Source: Allostella vacuolata
GTDB taxonomy: Bacteria > Pseudomonadota > Alphaproteobacteria > ATCC43930 > Allostellaceae
Direction of reading: 5' to 3'
Assembly (NCBI GenBank): GCA_006739055.1
Contig: AP019702.1
Coordinates: 4,303,388-4,367,387 of the forward strand
DNA length: 64,000 bases
The notes beneath the pieces were generated by a model. That model had not been told where the DNA came from. It saw only the letters and a program-made list of their open reading frames with translations, and searched no databases. The first letter of the stretch is position 1, and the number at the start of each line of letters is the position of its first letter. A program made the position numbers and the translations under genes. Positions 15,593 to 23,964 of the stretch are shown here, piece after piece.

Positions 15593-16884
15593 TCGGGGTT
15601 CTCCGGGGTGGCGCCCTCGGGCAGCGGCAGGCCGGCCGCGGTCCTGAGGAAGCGGGCGAGGGAATCGTCGGGGAAGAGCGGCACGCCGGCCGCCGCCAGG
15701 CGCTCGACCAGGCCGGCCAGCGTCGCGGCATCGACCCGGCCGACGCGGCCCGGCACCAGGCGCGGCATGGTCGCGGGCGGCAGCGCGTTGATCCGCCACA
15801 GCCGCGGCACGAGATGCCGGTTGAGGACGGCGGCGATGGCCGCCAGCCAGGCCGTCAGCGCGGTCTCGAAGCGGTCGCCCTTGTCGCGGGCCAGCGCATA
15901 GGAGCCGTTGCCGTCGCGCCCCAGCAGGATGAAGTCCGCCAGCGCCGTCATCGCGATCTCGCGGCTGCGGTCGACGATCGCCTCGCGGATCGGCACCGAC
16001 TGGCCCGACGGCGCGCCCAGCAGGCCGAACTCGAAATAGGGATGGCCGTGCTCGTCGCGGTCGGACGGGAGGACCAGGCCGGCGCGCTCGTCCACCTGGG
16101 TGTCGCGGACGATGCGCTGGAAGTCGGCGAAGAGGGCGCGCTCCTCGGCGCTGGCGCCGGCCGCCATGAAGCGGGCCGGGATGCGCGCGACCGGCAGCCC
16201 GCCCAGCGCCCGCCAGTAGCCGATCGCCTCCCCCTCCTCCAGCCGCTTCTTGAAGTACCAGGGGCGGTAGGCGTTGCGCAGGATCGAGCGACCCTCCGGG
16301 TTGCCCTTGGCCGCGGTGGTGCGGAACAGCAGCGACTTCTCGATCGGGATGAAGACCGGCTGCGGCGCGTCCGGTGCCGGCGCCTGCCACATCCCGCGGA
16401 TGCCGCCCGCGGCATCGAACTCCCAGCGCAGCAGGGTCTCCTGGCCGCGCAGCGCCAGCTTGCGGATGCCGACGCGGCCGTCCGGGAAGCGGGATCGGGC
16501 GGCGGGGGCGGCCGGGTCGCCGAGCCGGCGCTTCCAGACGATCTCGAACCAGGCCCAGCCATGCACCAGCATGCCCAGCACCTCGACCAGGAAATCCTCG
16601 AAGCCGTGGCTCATGTCGTCGCGCACGCTCTCCAGGAAGCGTGCGCCCTCGCGCTGGGCGGCTTCGCGGCCGGCCGGCTCGACCGACCAGGGCACGCCGC
16701 GCAGCGTCATCTCGACCGCGAACAGGACGGCGCCGACCACCGGGTCGTTGGCCGCCATCTCGCGATAGGCGGCGACGCCGCGCGGGCCCTGCAGCTCCGG
16801 CAGGAACTCCTCGCGGACCAGTCCCGACCAGGCGCGCAGGCCGGACCGGCCGAGCTCGGCCAGCGACGGCTCAGCGGCGGCCAT
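15589..16884 (-). CDS. Phage portal protein
   Basis: A 431-residue protein. AYREMAANDPVVGAVLFAVE and MTLRGVPWSVEPA at the N-terminus and FFKKRLEEGEAIGYW-type helices mark a DUF935-like portal (Mu gp29 relatives and small siphophage portals). The portal ring is the DNA gate at the unique vertex and docks the terminase. The stem-like helix-rich segment lies at about 205-330. It overlaps the start of the large terminase reading by 14 bases (16871-16884) and the protease by four, so the whole packaging block is translationally coupled. Confidence 0.85.
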   Translation of the reverse strand: MAAAEPSLAELGRSGLRAWSGLVREEFLPELQGPRGVAAYREMAANDPVVGAVLFAVEMTLRGVPWSVEPAGREAAQREGARFLESVRDDMSHGFEDFLVEVLGMLVHGWAWFEIVWKRRLGDPAAPAARSRFPDGRVGIRKLALRGQETLLRWEFDAAGGIRGMWQAPAPDAPQPVFIPIEKSLLFRTTAAKGNPEGRSILRNAYRPWYFKKRLEEGEAIGYWRALGGLPVARIPARFMAAGASAEERALFADFQRIVRDTQVDERAGLVLPSDRDEHGHPYFEFGLLGAPSGQSVPIREAIVDRSREIAMTALADFILLGRDGNGSYALARDKGDRFETALTAWLAAIAAVLNRHLVPRLWRINALPPATMPRLVPGRVGRVDAATLAGLVERLAAAGVPLFPDDSLARFLRTAAGLPLPEGATPENPE

Positions 16885-18220
16885 CGCCGCCCCCGAGGAA
16901 GAAGGGCGCGACCAGCGGGGCGGACGGGCCGTCGGCCAGCGCCGTCAGCGCCCAGACCAGCGCGTCGACGCGATCGGGCGACGGGCCGTCGCCGCCGGGA
17001 AGATAGGCGCACATCTGATCCTCCAATGCATCGAAGCGGCCGGCGTGATGGACCCGGCCCTGCTCGTAGAGGGCGGCCACCGGCTCGGCCCGGGCCTGCT
17101 TGCCGCGGCTGGCCGTCACCCGCCGGTAGGCGAGGTCGGGCGTCGGGCGGCGGCCTTCGGCCGCCATCGCCTCGGCCGCTCGGCGCAACACGGCTTCGAC
17201 CATGTCGCCGCCATTGTTGGCCTCGCCGATCAGCCGGTCGGCGCCGAGCCGGTCATAGGCGGCGACGGCGCGCCGGGCCCAGCCGTCGGGCGACAGGCGG
17301 GCGCTGGCGTCGGCGAGGACGAAGAAGCGTCCGGCGCGGTCGCGGGCGGCAGCCACGATGCCGGTCTCGTCGCTGTCGGGCCCGGCGGTGGCGGCCGGGT
17401 CGACGGCGACCACCACCCGGGCCGGCGGGCCGTCCGGCGCAGCGCGGAACCCCTCCCGGTCGAACATCGCCCGCGCCCACAGGGCGCCCGGCAGGTCCTC
17501 CAGGAACTCGCCGCCCAGTTCCTGCCGGCCGAGGCGGGTGCCGCCGTAGCGCCGCGCCAGGTCGGCCAATGCCTCCGGCGCCAGGTTGGCGGCATTGTCG
17601 TCGGTGGTGCCGCGGGTGACGACCGTGGCGGGCGAGGCCAGCAGCTGCTTCAGCCAGGCCCGCGGCCGGGGAGTGGAGGTGGCGACGCAGCGCGCCATGC
17701 CGCGCCGCAGCCCCATCATCAGGTTGTGCCAGGCCTCCTCGTCCGGCCACTTGGCGACCTCGTCGGCCCAGGCGAGGTCGTGCTCCGGCCCGCGCAGCTG
17801 CTCGGGGTCGACGGCGGCGAAGGTAGTCGCCACGGCGCCGTTGGCCCAGCTGAGGCGGCGCAACGACGGCTGCCAGCGCGGCCGGGCCCAGGGTGGCGAG
17901 ACGGCGAGGATGCCGGACGGCCCCTCGACCATCACGTCGCGCACGTCGGCCGCGGTCTCGCCGACGATGGCGATCCGCCGCGCCCGGCCGGCCGCCACCT
18001 CGGCGCGGATGAACTCGGCCGCCGCCCGCGTCTTGCCCGCGCCGCGACCGGCCTGGATGAACCAGACCCGCCAGGGCGGCGGCGGCGGCAGCTGCATCGG
18101 CCGGGCCCAGAAGCGCCATTCGTAGAGCAGGTGGGCGTGGGCCGCGGGCGACAGCGAGGCGAGGAAGGACCGGCTGAGCCCGGGCCGGACGGCCAGGCGG
18201 GCGGCGACGGAGTGGGTCAT
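16871..18220 (-). CDS. terL: Terminase large subunit
   Basis: A 449-residue DNA-packaging motor. The ATPase domain has Walker A QAGRGAGKT (residues 56-64) and Walker B DLAWADE (about 145-151), followed by a coupling motif around VATSTPRPR. The nuclease domain starts at about 265 with VVVAVDPAATAG, continues with GADRLIGEANNGGDM and ends with DRVDALVWALTALA, giving the acidic cluster that binds metal. The architecture matches the compact terminases of alphaproteobacterial prophages and GTAs. The start overlaps the small-subunit stop by four bases. Confidence 0.93.
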   Translation of the reverse strand: MTHSVAARLAVRPGLSRSFLASLSPAAHAHLLYEWRFWARPMQLPPPPPWRVWFIQAGRGAGKTRAAAEFIRAEVAAGRARRIAIVGETAADVRDVMVEGPSGILAVSPPWARPRWQPSLRRLSWANGAVATTFAAVDPEQLRGPEHDLAWADEVAKWPDEEAWHNLMMGLRRGMARCVATSTPRPRAWLKQLLASPATVVTRGTTDDNAANLAPEALADLARRYGGTRLGRQELGGEFLEDLPGALWARAMFDREGFRAAPDGPPARVVVAVDPAATAGPDSDETGIVAAARDRAGRFFVLADASARLSPDGWARRAVAAYDRLGADRLIGEANNGGDMVEAVLRRAAEAMAAEGRRPTPDLAYRRVTASRGKQARAEPVAALYEQGRVHHAGRFDALEDQMCAYLPGGDGPSPDRVDALVWALTALADGPSAPLVAPFFLGGGDGRR

Positions 18221-18756
18221 GCCCGGGCCTCCGCCACCGCCTCGTCCAGGCCGGTGCAGCGCGCGCAGGCGGCCGGCGCCGTGGCGGCCGGGGCCGCGCC
18301 ATCCCGCGGCGCACGGCCGGACAGGAGATCGGCCAGCCGCTGCAGACGCCGCGCGACCTCGCTCGCCGCCGCCTGCGCCAGCGCCCCGTCATCGCCCGGC
18401 GCCGCCTCCGGCAGGTCGAGTGCCAGCAGGCGGGACCGGCGGGTCTCGATCGCCAGGATGCGGTCGATCGCCGGGCCGTCGCCGGCCTGCGCCTTGGCCC
18501 AGGCACCGGCCAGCGCCCGGTCGAGCCGCCGCGCCTGCAGCCGTCGCTCGGTCTCGGCATCGTCACCGGCCTCGCGCAGGGCGCGGGCGACGGCGCGGCG
18601 GGCGGCCGCGGCCGAGGGGAACAGGGCCCGGCCATCCTCCGGGTCCGGCGTGGCGGCAATCCGGCCGTAGTCCACCCCGTCGGTGCGCAGGGCCAGGGCC
18701 AGCGCCCGGCGCCGGGCGGCGACAAGGCGCTCGGCCGTGCGATCGGTCGGCTGCAT
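18217..18756 (-). CDS. Probable terminase small subunit
   Basis: A 179-residue, Ala/Arg-rich helical protein. The N-terminal part (TAERLVAARRRALALALR ... YGRIAATPDPEDGRALFPSA) resembles a helix-turn-helix DNA-recognition domain and the rest is an oligomerisation coiled coil. Position directly before terL, coupled by an ATGA overlap, suggests the small terminase that recognises the packaging site. I chose ATG 18756 because a GAGGGG sits eight bases upstream; an ATG at 18837 would extend it by 27 residues. Family assignment rests mainly on position. Confidence 0.65.
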   Translation of the reverse strand: MQPTDRTAERLVAARRRALALALRTDGVDYGRIAATPDPEDGRALFPSAAAARRAVARALREAGDDAETERRLQARRLDRALAGAWAKAQAGDGPAIDRILAIETRRSRLLALDLPEAAPGDDGALAQAAASEVARRLQRLADLLSGRAPRDGAAPAATAPAACARCTGLDEAVAEARA

Positions 18757-18869
18757 GCGCCACCCCTCGAAAAGACTTCGGCGCGGTCCCTGTCTGTCCA
18801 GGGCACCGCGCCGATCTTGCATATTGGTACACGTCATATTGTTTTTGCGGTAGTCGGGTGACCGTATTT

Positions 18870-19427
18870 TTAGTTCGAACGCCCGATCCGGAAGTGAACG
18901 GCGAGGGCCGCCAGGCCGAGGCGCAGCGCTGCCAGCCGGGCCGGGTCGGCCGGCATCTCCAGGGCCACGACGGCGCCGTCGACCGCGCGCACGGCGGCCG
19001 GGCCGGCCGCCGCCAACGCCGAGCGGGCCGCCCGGTAGCGCTGGTGCAGCAGGGCCTCCCGCTCGGTCCGCGCCGCGTCGTCCACCGCGGATGGCGGGGC
19101 GGAGGATCGTGCCAGCCGTTCGGCCCAGAAGAGGGGCGGCAACGCGACCGGCGCGCGCGACAGCCGCCAGGCGAGGCGGGCGAACCGCCAGCCGGCCTGC
19201 ACGGACGCCGCCGGCAGGCCGGCGACCGGGTCGCGGGCGTGGCGGGCGGCCAGCACGTCGAGCGGGAAGTCGATGGCGACCGCGGCATCGCCCGCGATCC
19301 GCCGGCGCTGGGCCAGCAGCTCCGGCGTCGGCCCGTCGGCATCGGCCAGCCGGGCCGCGCGGGTGGTGCGCCGCCGGCGCTTGGCGTCGGGGTCACGGGG
19401 GCGTCCGGGGCGACCCATGCCTGTCAC
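18870..19427 (-). CDS. Phage hypothetical protein upstream of terminase
   Basis: A 185-residue protein with a very basic N-terminus (GRPGRPRDPDAKRRRRTTRA) like that of DNA-binding phage proteins; the rest is Ala/Leu/Arg-rich helix. No family recognised. Start is GTG 19427, which overlaps the TGA of the upstream gene (GTGA), or ATG 19418. It could be part of the packaging-initiation complex or a transcription factor of the late operon; there is no direct evidence for either. About 110 bases with a lower-GC stretch (18830-18870) separate it from the terminase small subunit. Confidence 0.55.
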   Translation of the reverse strand: MTGMGRPGRPRDPDAKRRRRTTRAARLADADGPTPELLAQRRRIAGDAAVAIDFPLDVLAARHARDPVAGLPAASVQAGWRFARLAWRLSRAPVALPPLFWAERLARSSAPPSAVDDAARTEREALLHQRYRAARSALAAAGPAAVRAVDGAVVALEMPADPARLAALRLGLAALAVHFRIGRSN

Positions 19428-19972
19428 ACCGACAGGAGTGCCAGGGAACTGGCGCCTTCCACGATGGTGATGGGGCGCGGCAGGCGCCCGCCGGGGACCG
19501 GGCGAAGCGCCCGCTCGTCATCGGCGAAGCGGGCCGCCGCCGGCCAGCGGGCCGACGGGTCGAAGCCGAACTCGGCCGCGTCGACGAGCGGGCCGTCGCG
19601 GTCCTCCGCACAACCCTGGCGGTCGCGCAGGCGGCGGCGCCAGGCTCGATAGGTCGACGGATGGACCGCGAACAGCGCGGCCGCCCGGACATCGCCGATG
19701 CCCGCCTGCGCCAGTTCCGCCAGCGCCGCGTCGGTCGGCGGCCAGGCGCGCTCGCCCGCGGCCCGCGGCCGCGACCGCGCCGGCAGGCGCCCGGCTGCCC
19801 GTGCGGTCGCCAGCCCGTAGCGCGCCGCCAGCTGCGACACCGAGGCCGCGGAACGTCCATGGCGGCGACCGATCGCCGCCAGTGTCCGCCCGGCGGCGAA
19901 CTCCGCCGCCAGCTCCTCGCGCGTCGGCGGCCATGACAGTCCGCCCCGCTGCCCCTCGACGATCCGACCCAT
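19424..19972 (-). CDS. HTH-containing phage regulatory protein
   Basis: A 182-residue protein with two helix-turn-helix-like segments. One is at about 20-55 (EELAAEFAAGRTLAAIGRRH, then GRSAASVSQLAARYG) and the other at about 80-115 (LAELAQAGIGDVRAAALFAV, then HPSTYRAWRRR). It is the first gene of the leftward operon, divergent from the S24 repressor, with a strong Shine-Dalgarno AAGGAGGG close to the ATG at 19972. The position suits an activator or antirepressor of the late genes, or a small-terminase-like protein. The C-terminal half is unremarkable. Confidence 0.6.
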   Translation of the reverse strand: MGRIVEGQRGGLSWPPTREELAAEFAAGRTLAAIGRRHGRSAASVSQLAARYGLATARAAGRLPARSRPRAAGERAWPPTDAALAELAQAGIGDVRAAALFAVHPSTYRAWRRRLRDRQGCAEDRDGPLVDAAEFGFDPSARWPAAARFADDERALRPVPGGRLPRPITIVEGASSLALLSV

Positions 19973-20075
19973 CCAGCCCTCCTTGTGAACAAATCACGAA
20001 CAAGGCTACGGATTATGCGTCTGCCGGACAAGGGAGGGGGTGTCGTTCAGCGTAATCTTGCGGTATGTTCGCGGC
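19973..20075. promoter_or_regulatory. Divergent control region of the prophage with repeated GAACAA sites
   Basis: About 100 bases between the leftward operon and the repressor. TTGTGAACAAATCACGAACAA (21 bases; sites at 19983-19992 and 19993-20003) carries two GAACAA cores 11 bases apart, i.e. one helical turn. The first is also a TTGT-GA-ACAA palindrome and touches the leftward gene's Shine-Dalgarno (19977-19984). CATAAT, a good -10 box for the leftward operon, is at 20017-20012. This is the natural place for the repressor's operators. The assignment is by position and repeat pattern only. Confidence 0.5.
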
Positions 20076-20774
20076 ATGGCCGAGCCATCGCATGCCGCAC
20101 GGGCGCTGAAGGCGCTGCGCGAGGAAGCCGGCCTGTCGATGCGACAGGCGGCGGACGCGCTCGGCATGTCGCTGACCGGCTACCAGCATTATGAGGACCG
20201 CTTCAAGAAGGCCTTCCTGCCGGTCGAGCTGATGCGGCGGATGGCCGCCGTGCTGGGCGGCCGCGGCATCGCCCCGGCCCGGGCCATGGCGCTGGCCGGC
20301 ACCACGCCCGAGGCGGCCGCGATCGAGCCGGCCGCGCCTCCGGCCGCGCCCGTCCCGCCCGTGCCGGCACCCGCCACCGTGCGCTTCGACCGCGCCGACC
20401 GCCTGCCCGTCTATGGCAGCGCCCAGGCCGGGCCCGACGGGCAGCGCCTCGACTACGACCCGATCGAGTGGATCGACCGTCCGGAGTCGCTGCGTGACGT
20501 CGGCCGGGCCTTCGCCATGTACGTCATGAACGACAGCATGGAGCCCAAATACGAGCAGGGCGACATGCTGTACGTCCATCCGACCCGCGTGCCGCGGCGG
20601 ATGAGCCATGTCGTCATCGTCAAGCGGGACGGCACCGCGCTGGTCAAGCGCCTGATCCGCGCCGAGGTGGATGCGGTCGTCGTCCGGCAGTACAACCCGC
20701 CCAGCGAGTACGCCATCGCCCGCGATGAGGTCGAGGCGATATACCTCGTCCTGGGATCCATGGATGGACGGTGA
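20076..20774 (+). CDS. Prophage repressor, XRE HTH plus S24 autoprotease
   Basis: A 232-residue CI/LexA-like repressor. An XRE-type helix-turn-helix occupies about 5-45 (SMRQAADALGMSLTGYQHYE) and an Ala/Pro-rich linker about 76-100. The S24 domain follows, with cleavage site Ala118-Gly119 (GSAQAGPDG), nucleophile Ser154 (MNDSMEPKYEQGDMLYV) and general-base Lys191 (ALVKRLI). The 37-residue Ser-Lys spacing equals that of LexA. It should keep the leftward operon silent and cleave itself after RecA activation. The start could be GTG 20040, which has a close AGGGAGG upstream and adds 12 residues; I preferred the ATG because homology begins there. Confidence 0.92.
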   Translation: MAEPSHAARALKALREEAGLSMRQAADALGMSLTGYQHYEDRFKKAFLPVELMRRMAAVLGGRGIAPARAMALAGTTPEAAAIEPAAPPAAPVPPVPAPATVRFDRADRLPVYGSAQAGPDGQRLDYDPIEWIDRPESLRDVGRAFAMYVMNDSMEPKYEQGDMLYVHPTRVPRRMSHVVIVKRDGTALVKRLIRAEVDAVVVRQYNPPSEYAIARDEVEAIYLVLGSMDGR

Positions 20775-20790
20775 CGGCGCCCGTGCCGGC

Positions 20791-20820
20791 TTGACCCCAC
20801 GCCGGCCGCCTTCCTAGTTT
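20791..20820 (+). promoter_or_regulatory. Candidate sigma70 promoter of the glycosyltransferase gene
   Basis: TTGACC (20791-20796) and TAGTTT (20815-20820) are separated by 18 bases, placing a transcription start near 20827. The downstream gene has a GGAGAAGCC ribosome site. This suggests that the glycosyltransferase is read independently of the repressor. Confidence 0.5.
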
Positions 20821-20863
20821 CCCCCACTCCCGGAGCGCGCCCCGGGCCCCGCCCGGAGAAGCC

Positions 20864-22546
20864 ATGCCGCCTGCCCCTGCCGAAGTGCCGATCCCGGCGA
20901 TCCGCTATGCCTCGCGCGCGGTGCTGGCCGGGCGGCCGCTGATCGTCGGGCTGACGGTGGCCATGCAGACCTTCTTCGAGGCGTTCGTCCGCGCCAACCG
21001 GACCCGGCCGATCGTCGGCTACCTGCGCGACGAGGCGGCCTTGGAGGACATGCGCGGGCTGGTCGGCGAACTGGGCGGCATCCCCGGCCTGGCGCGCGGC
21101 ATCACCGCGCGCAACCGGGATGCCCTGGCCGAATGCGGTGCCCTGCTGATGCAGGATCCCGGGCTGCGCCAGGAAGCCCGGATGCGCCAGGACCCCCGGG
21201 CCTACAGCCTGGTCGGCACGACGCACAGCCTGTCGAGCCTGGAATCCTGGAACGAGATCAGCAACTACCTGATGGCCCCGCTGCAGCCCTGGGACGCCAT
21301 CGTCTGCACCTCGCGCGCGGCGCGCGCGACGGTCGACGGGCTGCTCGACGCGGCCGAGGCGATCCTGGCGGAGGGCGGGGCCAAGGTGCCGCTGCCGCGC
21401 CCCGCCCGGCCGATCATCCCGCTCGGCGTCGATGCCGACGCCCTGGCGCCGGACCCGGCGCTGCGCCCCGCCTGGCGCGCGAGGCACGGCATCGCCGAGG
21501 GCGAGGTAGTGGTCCTCTATTTCGGCCGCCTCAGCATGCATGCCAAGGCCCATCCCTACGCGATGTTCGCGGCCGTGGGCGAAGCGGCCAGACGCCTGCC
21601 GACCCCGCCCCGCTTCGTGTTGGCGGGACAGTTCGCCACGCCCGGCATTCGCAATTCCTTCCAGGAGCTGGCGGCCGACCATGCACGCCTGTTCCCCACC
21701 ACCTTCATAGAGGGCCCCGACAATGCGGAGCGGCACGGCGCGCTGAGCGGTGCTGACATCTTCGTGTCGCTGGCCGACAGTATCCAGGAAACCTTCGGGC
21801 TGGCTCCTGTCGAAGCGATGGCCGCCGGCCTGCCGGTGGTGGCCACCGACTGGGACGGATACCGCGACACCATCCGCAACGGCATCGACGGCTTCCGCAT
21901 CGCCACCCTGATGGCATCGCCGCCGGCAGCCGACGGCATCCTGGCGAGCTATCTCGACAAAGGCCTCAACTACGACCGGTTCTGCGCGGTGATGGGACAG
22001 ATGGTCGCCGTCAACATCCGCGCCGCGGCCGAGGCGATCCGCGTCCTGGCGAGCGAGCCGGAGCGGCGGCGGGAGATGGGCCGGTCCGGCATCGCACGCG
22101 TCCGCTCGACCTATGACTGGCCGGCGATCATGGAACGGTGGCGGATGATGTGGACCGGCCTTGCCCGCATCCGGGCCCATGCGCCGCTGACCGCCCCGCT
22201 GCCGCCGGTCGAAGGCGGCCTCCACCGACTGGTCCCCGACCCTCTCGCCCTCTTCCGCAGTTTCGCCAGCCGTAGCCTCGGCGAGGGCGACCGGCTTCAC
22301 CTCACACACGGGAATACGGCCCAGATCGTCGCCGCCTGCCACACGCGGGGCGCGTTCCGCTATGCCTTCACCCACCTGCCGGACTTGGCGGGAATGGGCC
22401 GGCTGGTCGGCCGGCTCGGCGAACGGCCCGGGATGACGGTCCGCGAACTGCTGGCGGAAGTGCCGCCGGACCAGCACGGTCCCATCCTCCGGGCCCTGCT
22501 GTTCCTGGCGAAGTGCGGCCTGCTGCGGGTCGAGCAGGCAGCCTGA
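20864..22546 (+). CDS. Family 4 glycosyltransferase with extra C-terminal domain
   Basis: A 560-residue protein with a GT-B fold. The C-terminal Rossmann domain holds VVVLYFGRLSMHAKAHPYAM, FVLAGQF and the E-x7-E donor-site motif ETFGLAPVEAMAAGLPVVAT of retaining GT4 enzymes (nucleotide-sugar hexosyltransferases). After the catalytic part (to about 440) there is an added domain of about 110 residues that ends in a winged-helix-like unit (GMTVRELLAEVPPDQHGPIL, then LFLAKCGLLRV). Acceptor and pathway are unknown. It has no sugar-gene neighbours and sits directly at the prophage edge, so a lysogenic-conversion role is possible but unproven. Confidence 0.85.
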   Translation: MPPAPAEVPIPAIRYASRAVLAGRPLIVGLTVAMQTFFEAFVRANRTRPIVGYLRDEAALEDMRGLVGELGGIPGLARGITARNRDALAECGALLMQDPGLRQEARMRQDPRAYSLVGTTHSLSSLESWNEISNYLMAPLQPWDAIVCTSRAARATVDGLLDAAEAILAEGGAKVPLPRPARPIIPLGVDADALAPDPALRPAWRARHGIAEGEVVVLYFGRLSMHAKAHPYAMFAAVGEAARRLPTPPRFVLAGQFATPGIRNSFQELAADHARLFPTTFIEGPDNAERHGALSGADIFVSLADSIQETFGLAPVEAMAAGLPVVATDWDGYRDTIRNGIDGFRIATLMASPPAADGILASYLDKGLNYDRFCAVMGQMVAVNIRAAAEAIRVLASEPERRREMGRSGIARVRSTYDWPAIMERWRMMWTGLARIRAHAPLTAPLPPVEGGLHRLVPDPLALFRSFASRSLGEGDRLHLTHGNTAQIVAACHTRGAFRYAFTHLPDLAGMGRLVGRLGERPGMTVRELLAEVPPDQHGPILRALLFLAKCGLLRVEQAA

Positions 22547-22563
22547 GCGAAGGGTCGCCCGGG

Positions 22564-23715
22564 CTAGGCGATCCTCTCCGCGGGGTGGCTCACGGCCTCG
22601 ATGTCCTCGGACGGGACGGGCACGACCAGATGGCGCGTCTCCTCGCGGACCTTCGCCGCCGCGTCGTCGTAGAGGAACGGCAGGGTGGCGTAGCGCAGCC
22701 CCCGGGTCACCGGCAGGGCCTCGTGCACCAGCGAGCAGGAGAAGACGACGGCACCGCCGGTCGGCGCCCGGTAGGTCCGGCGCCCGAATTCCGGGAAGCG
22801 CAGGTCGCCGCCCTCGTACTCCTCGGCATTCAGGTTGATGGTGACGGCGAAACGGCGGTGCTTGGTCGCGGGCGAGGTGTTGTCGCGGTGGGGGAAGAAG
22901 AAGCCGCGATCGGCACCGTCGTAGCAGGCGACGATGTAGCGCTCGATGCGCGTCACCTGGAACTGGAAGGCACGCTGGATCATCGGCACCAGCCGGCGAT
23001 GCAGCCGGATCATCATCGCGGTCTTGATGTCCTCGTCGTCGATGATGCAGTCGCTGCGCCGCTTGCGCGAGCGGTCGAGCACGCCGATCGAGCGCCCGGC
23101 CTTCGAGCTCATGTGGCCCGAAGCGGTGCCGCCGTTGGTCTCGTAATAGTCGATCAGGCGGCGGCAGAAGGCCGGCTCGAAGATCCGCGGCACCACCAGC
23201 GCCGGCGCGACGCCGGCCGACCAGCGGTCCTCGTCGATGCGCGGCAGGCGATCGATCGCGCCCGCCATCGCTTCCGCGTGGCGCGCCGGATCGGAGAGCG
23301 AGACCCACATGAGGACACGGAGCGCGGGATCGAGGACGAGCGTCTGCGGCCAGACATCCATCGGCCCGCCGCCTTGATCGGCGCGGAACAGCCGGGCGAT
23401 CTCGCCGTCGCTGTCGCGGAACCAGCGGATCCCGGGAACGCGCTCGACCAGCCGGCCCTCGTCGAAGTCGGCCGGGTCGGCGGACACGCCGAAATGGACG
23501 AGGTTGGAATCGTCGAGGCGATCCGAGTGCCGGCGCACGAATTCGAGCGCCGCCTGTCCCGCGGGGCTGGTCGAGCTGCCGAACAGGCTGAGGATGACGA
23601 AGCGCCCGGCCGCGGTATCGAAGTGGAAATTCGCGTTCGAATGGGTCGGCGCCGCGAACCACGGCGCCGGGTCCCCCGGCAGCAGCCGACGGTTCGGAAT
23701 AGCAGAGTGTGACAT
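22564..23715 (-). CDS. Thioredoxin-fold / 2OG-Fe(II) oxygenase fusion protein
   Basis: A 383-residue protein in two parts. Residues 1-160 follow the AhpC/TSA (peroxiredoxin) pattern (RLLPGDPAPWF; GRFVILSLFGSSTSPAGQAA), but the peroxidatic cysteine is absent: the loop reads FGSSTSPAG. Residues 165-383 form a prolyl-4-hydroxylase-type oxygenase with iron ligands His276 and Asp278 (FFFPHRDNT) and His331 (CSLVHEALPV) and a 2-oxoglutarate-binding Arg338 or Arg341. Substrates may be protein proline or a small molecule. Start ATG 23715 has a GGGGGAAGG ribosome site; an upstream ATG at 23790 lacks one. Confidence 0.85.
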   Translation of the reverse strand: MSHSAIPNRRLLPGDPAPWFAAPTHSNANFHFDTAAGRFVILSLFGSSTSPAGQAALEFVRRHSDRLDDSNLVHFGVSADPADFDEGRLVERVPGIRWFRDSDGEIARLFRADQGGGPMDVWPQTLVLDPALRVLMWVSLSDPARHAEAMAGAIDRLPRIDEDRWSAGVAPALVVPRIFEPAFCRRLIDYYETNGGTASGHMSSKAGRSIGVLDRSRKRRSDCIIDDEDIKTAMMIRLHRRLVPMIQRAFQFQVTRIERYIVACYDGADRGFFFPHRDNTSPATKHRRFAVTINLNAEEYEGGDLRFPEFGRRTYRAPTGGAVVFSCSLVHEALPVTRGLRYATLPFLYDDAAAKVREETRHLVVPVPSEDIEAVSHPAERIA

Positions 23716-23964
23716 GGCGCCTTCCCCCGAAAGACGGACGACGCCCCCCCTACAGGCCGCGCAATGCGGGCCGCCCGCCCACACCAGCACGCGCGCTTCT
23801 TAGCGTTTTCGTGACAGGCGCGCAACTCGCACGGGGGGCCGGGAGCCGATGGCCGGCGACGGAAGCCGGTTGGCGGTAGGCCGGGTGCAGCCTATCATCG
23901 GGCCCAGAAAAGCGGCCGCCCTGGATCGCGGCCGACACCCTGCAATCGGATGAGGAGCGGCACC

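Noticed and set aside
20453-23662. Long minus-strand frame across the repressor and glycosyltransferase
   Set aside because: It is antisense to two well-supported genes and has no coherent domain; its right-hand end merely shadows the oxygenase gene.
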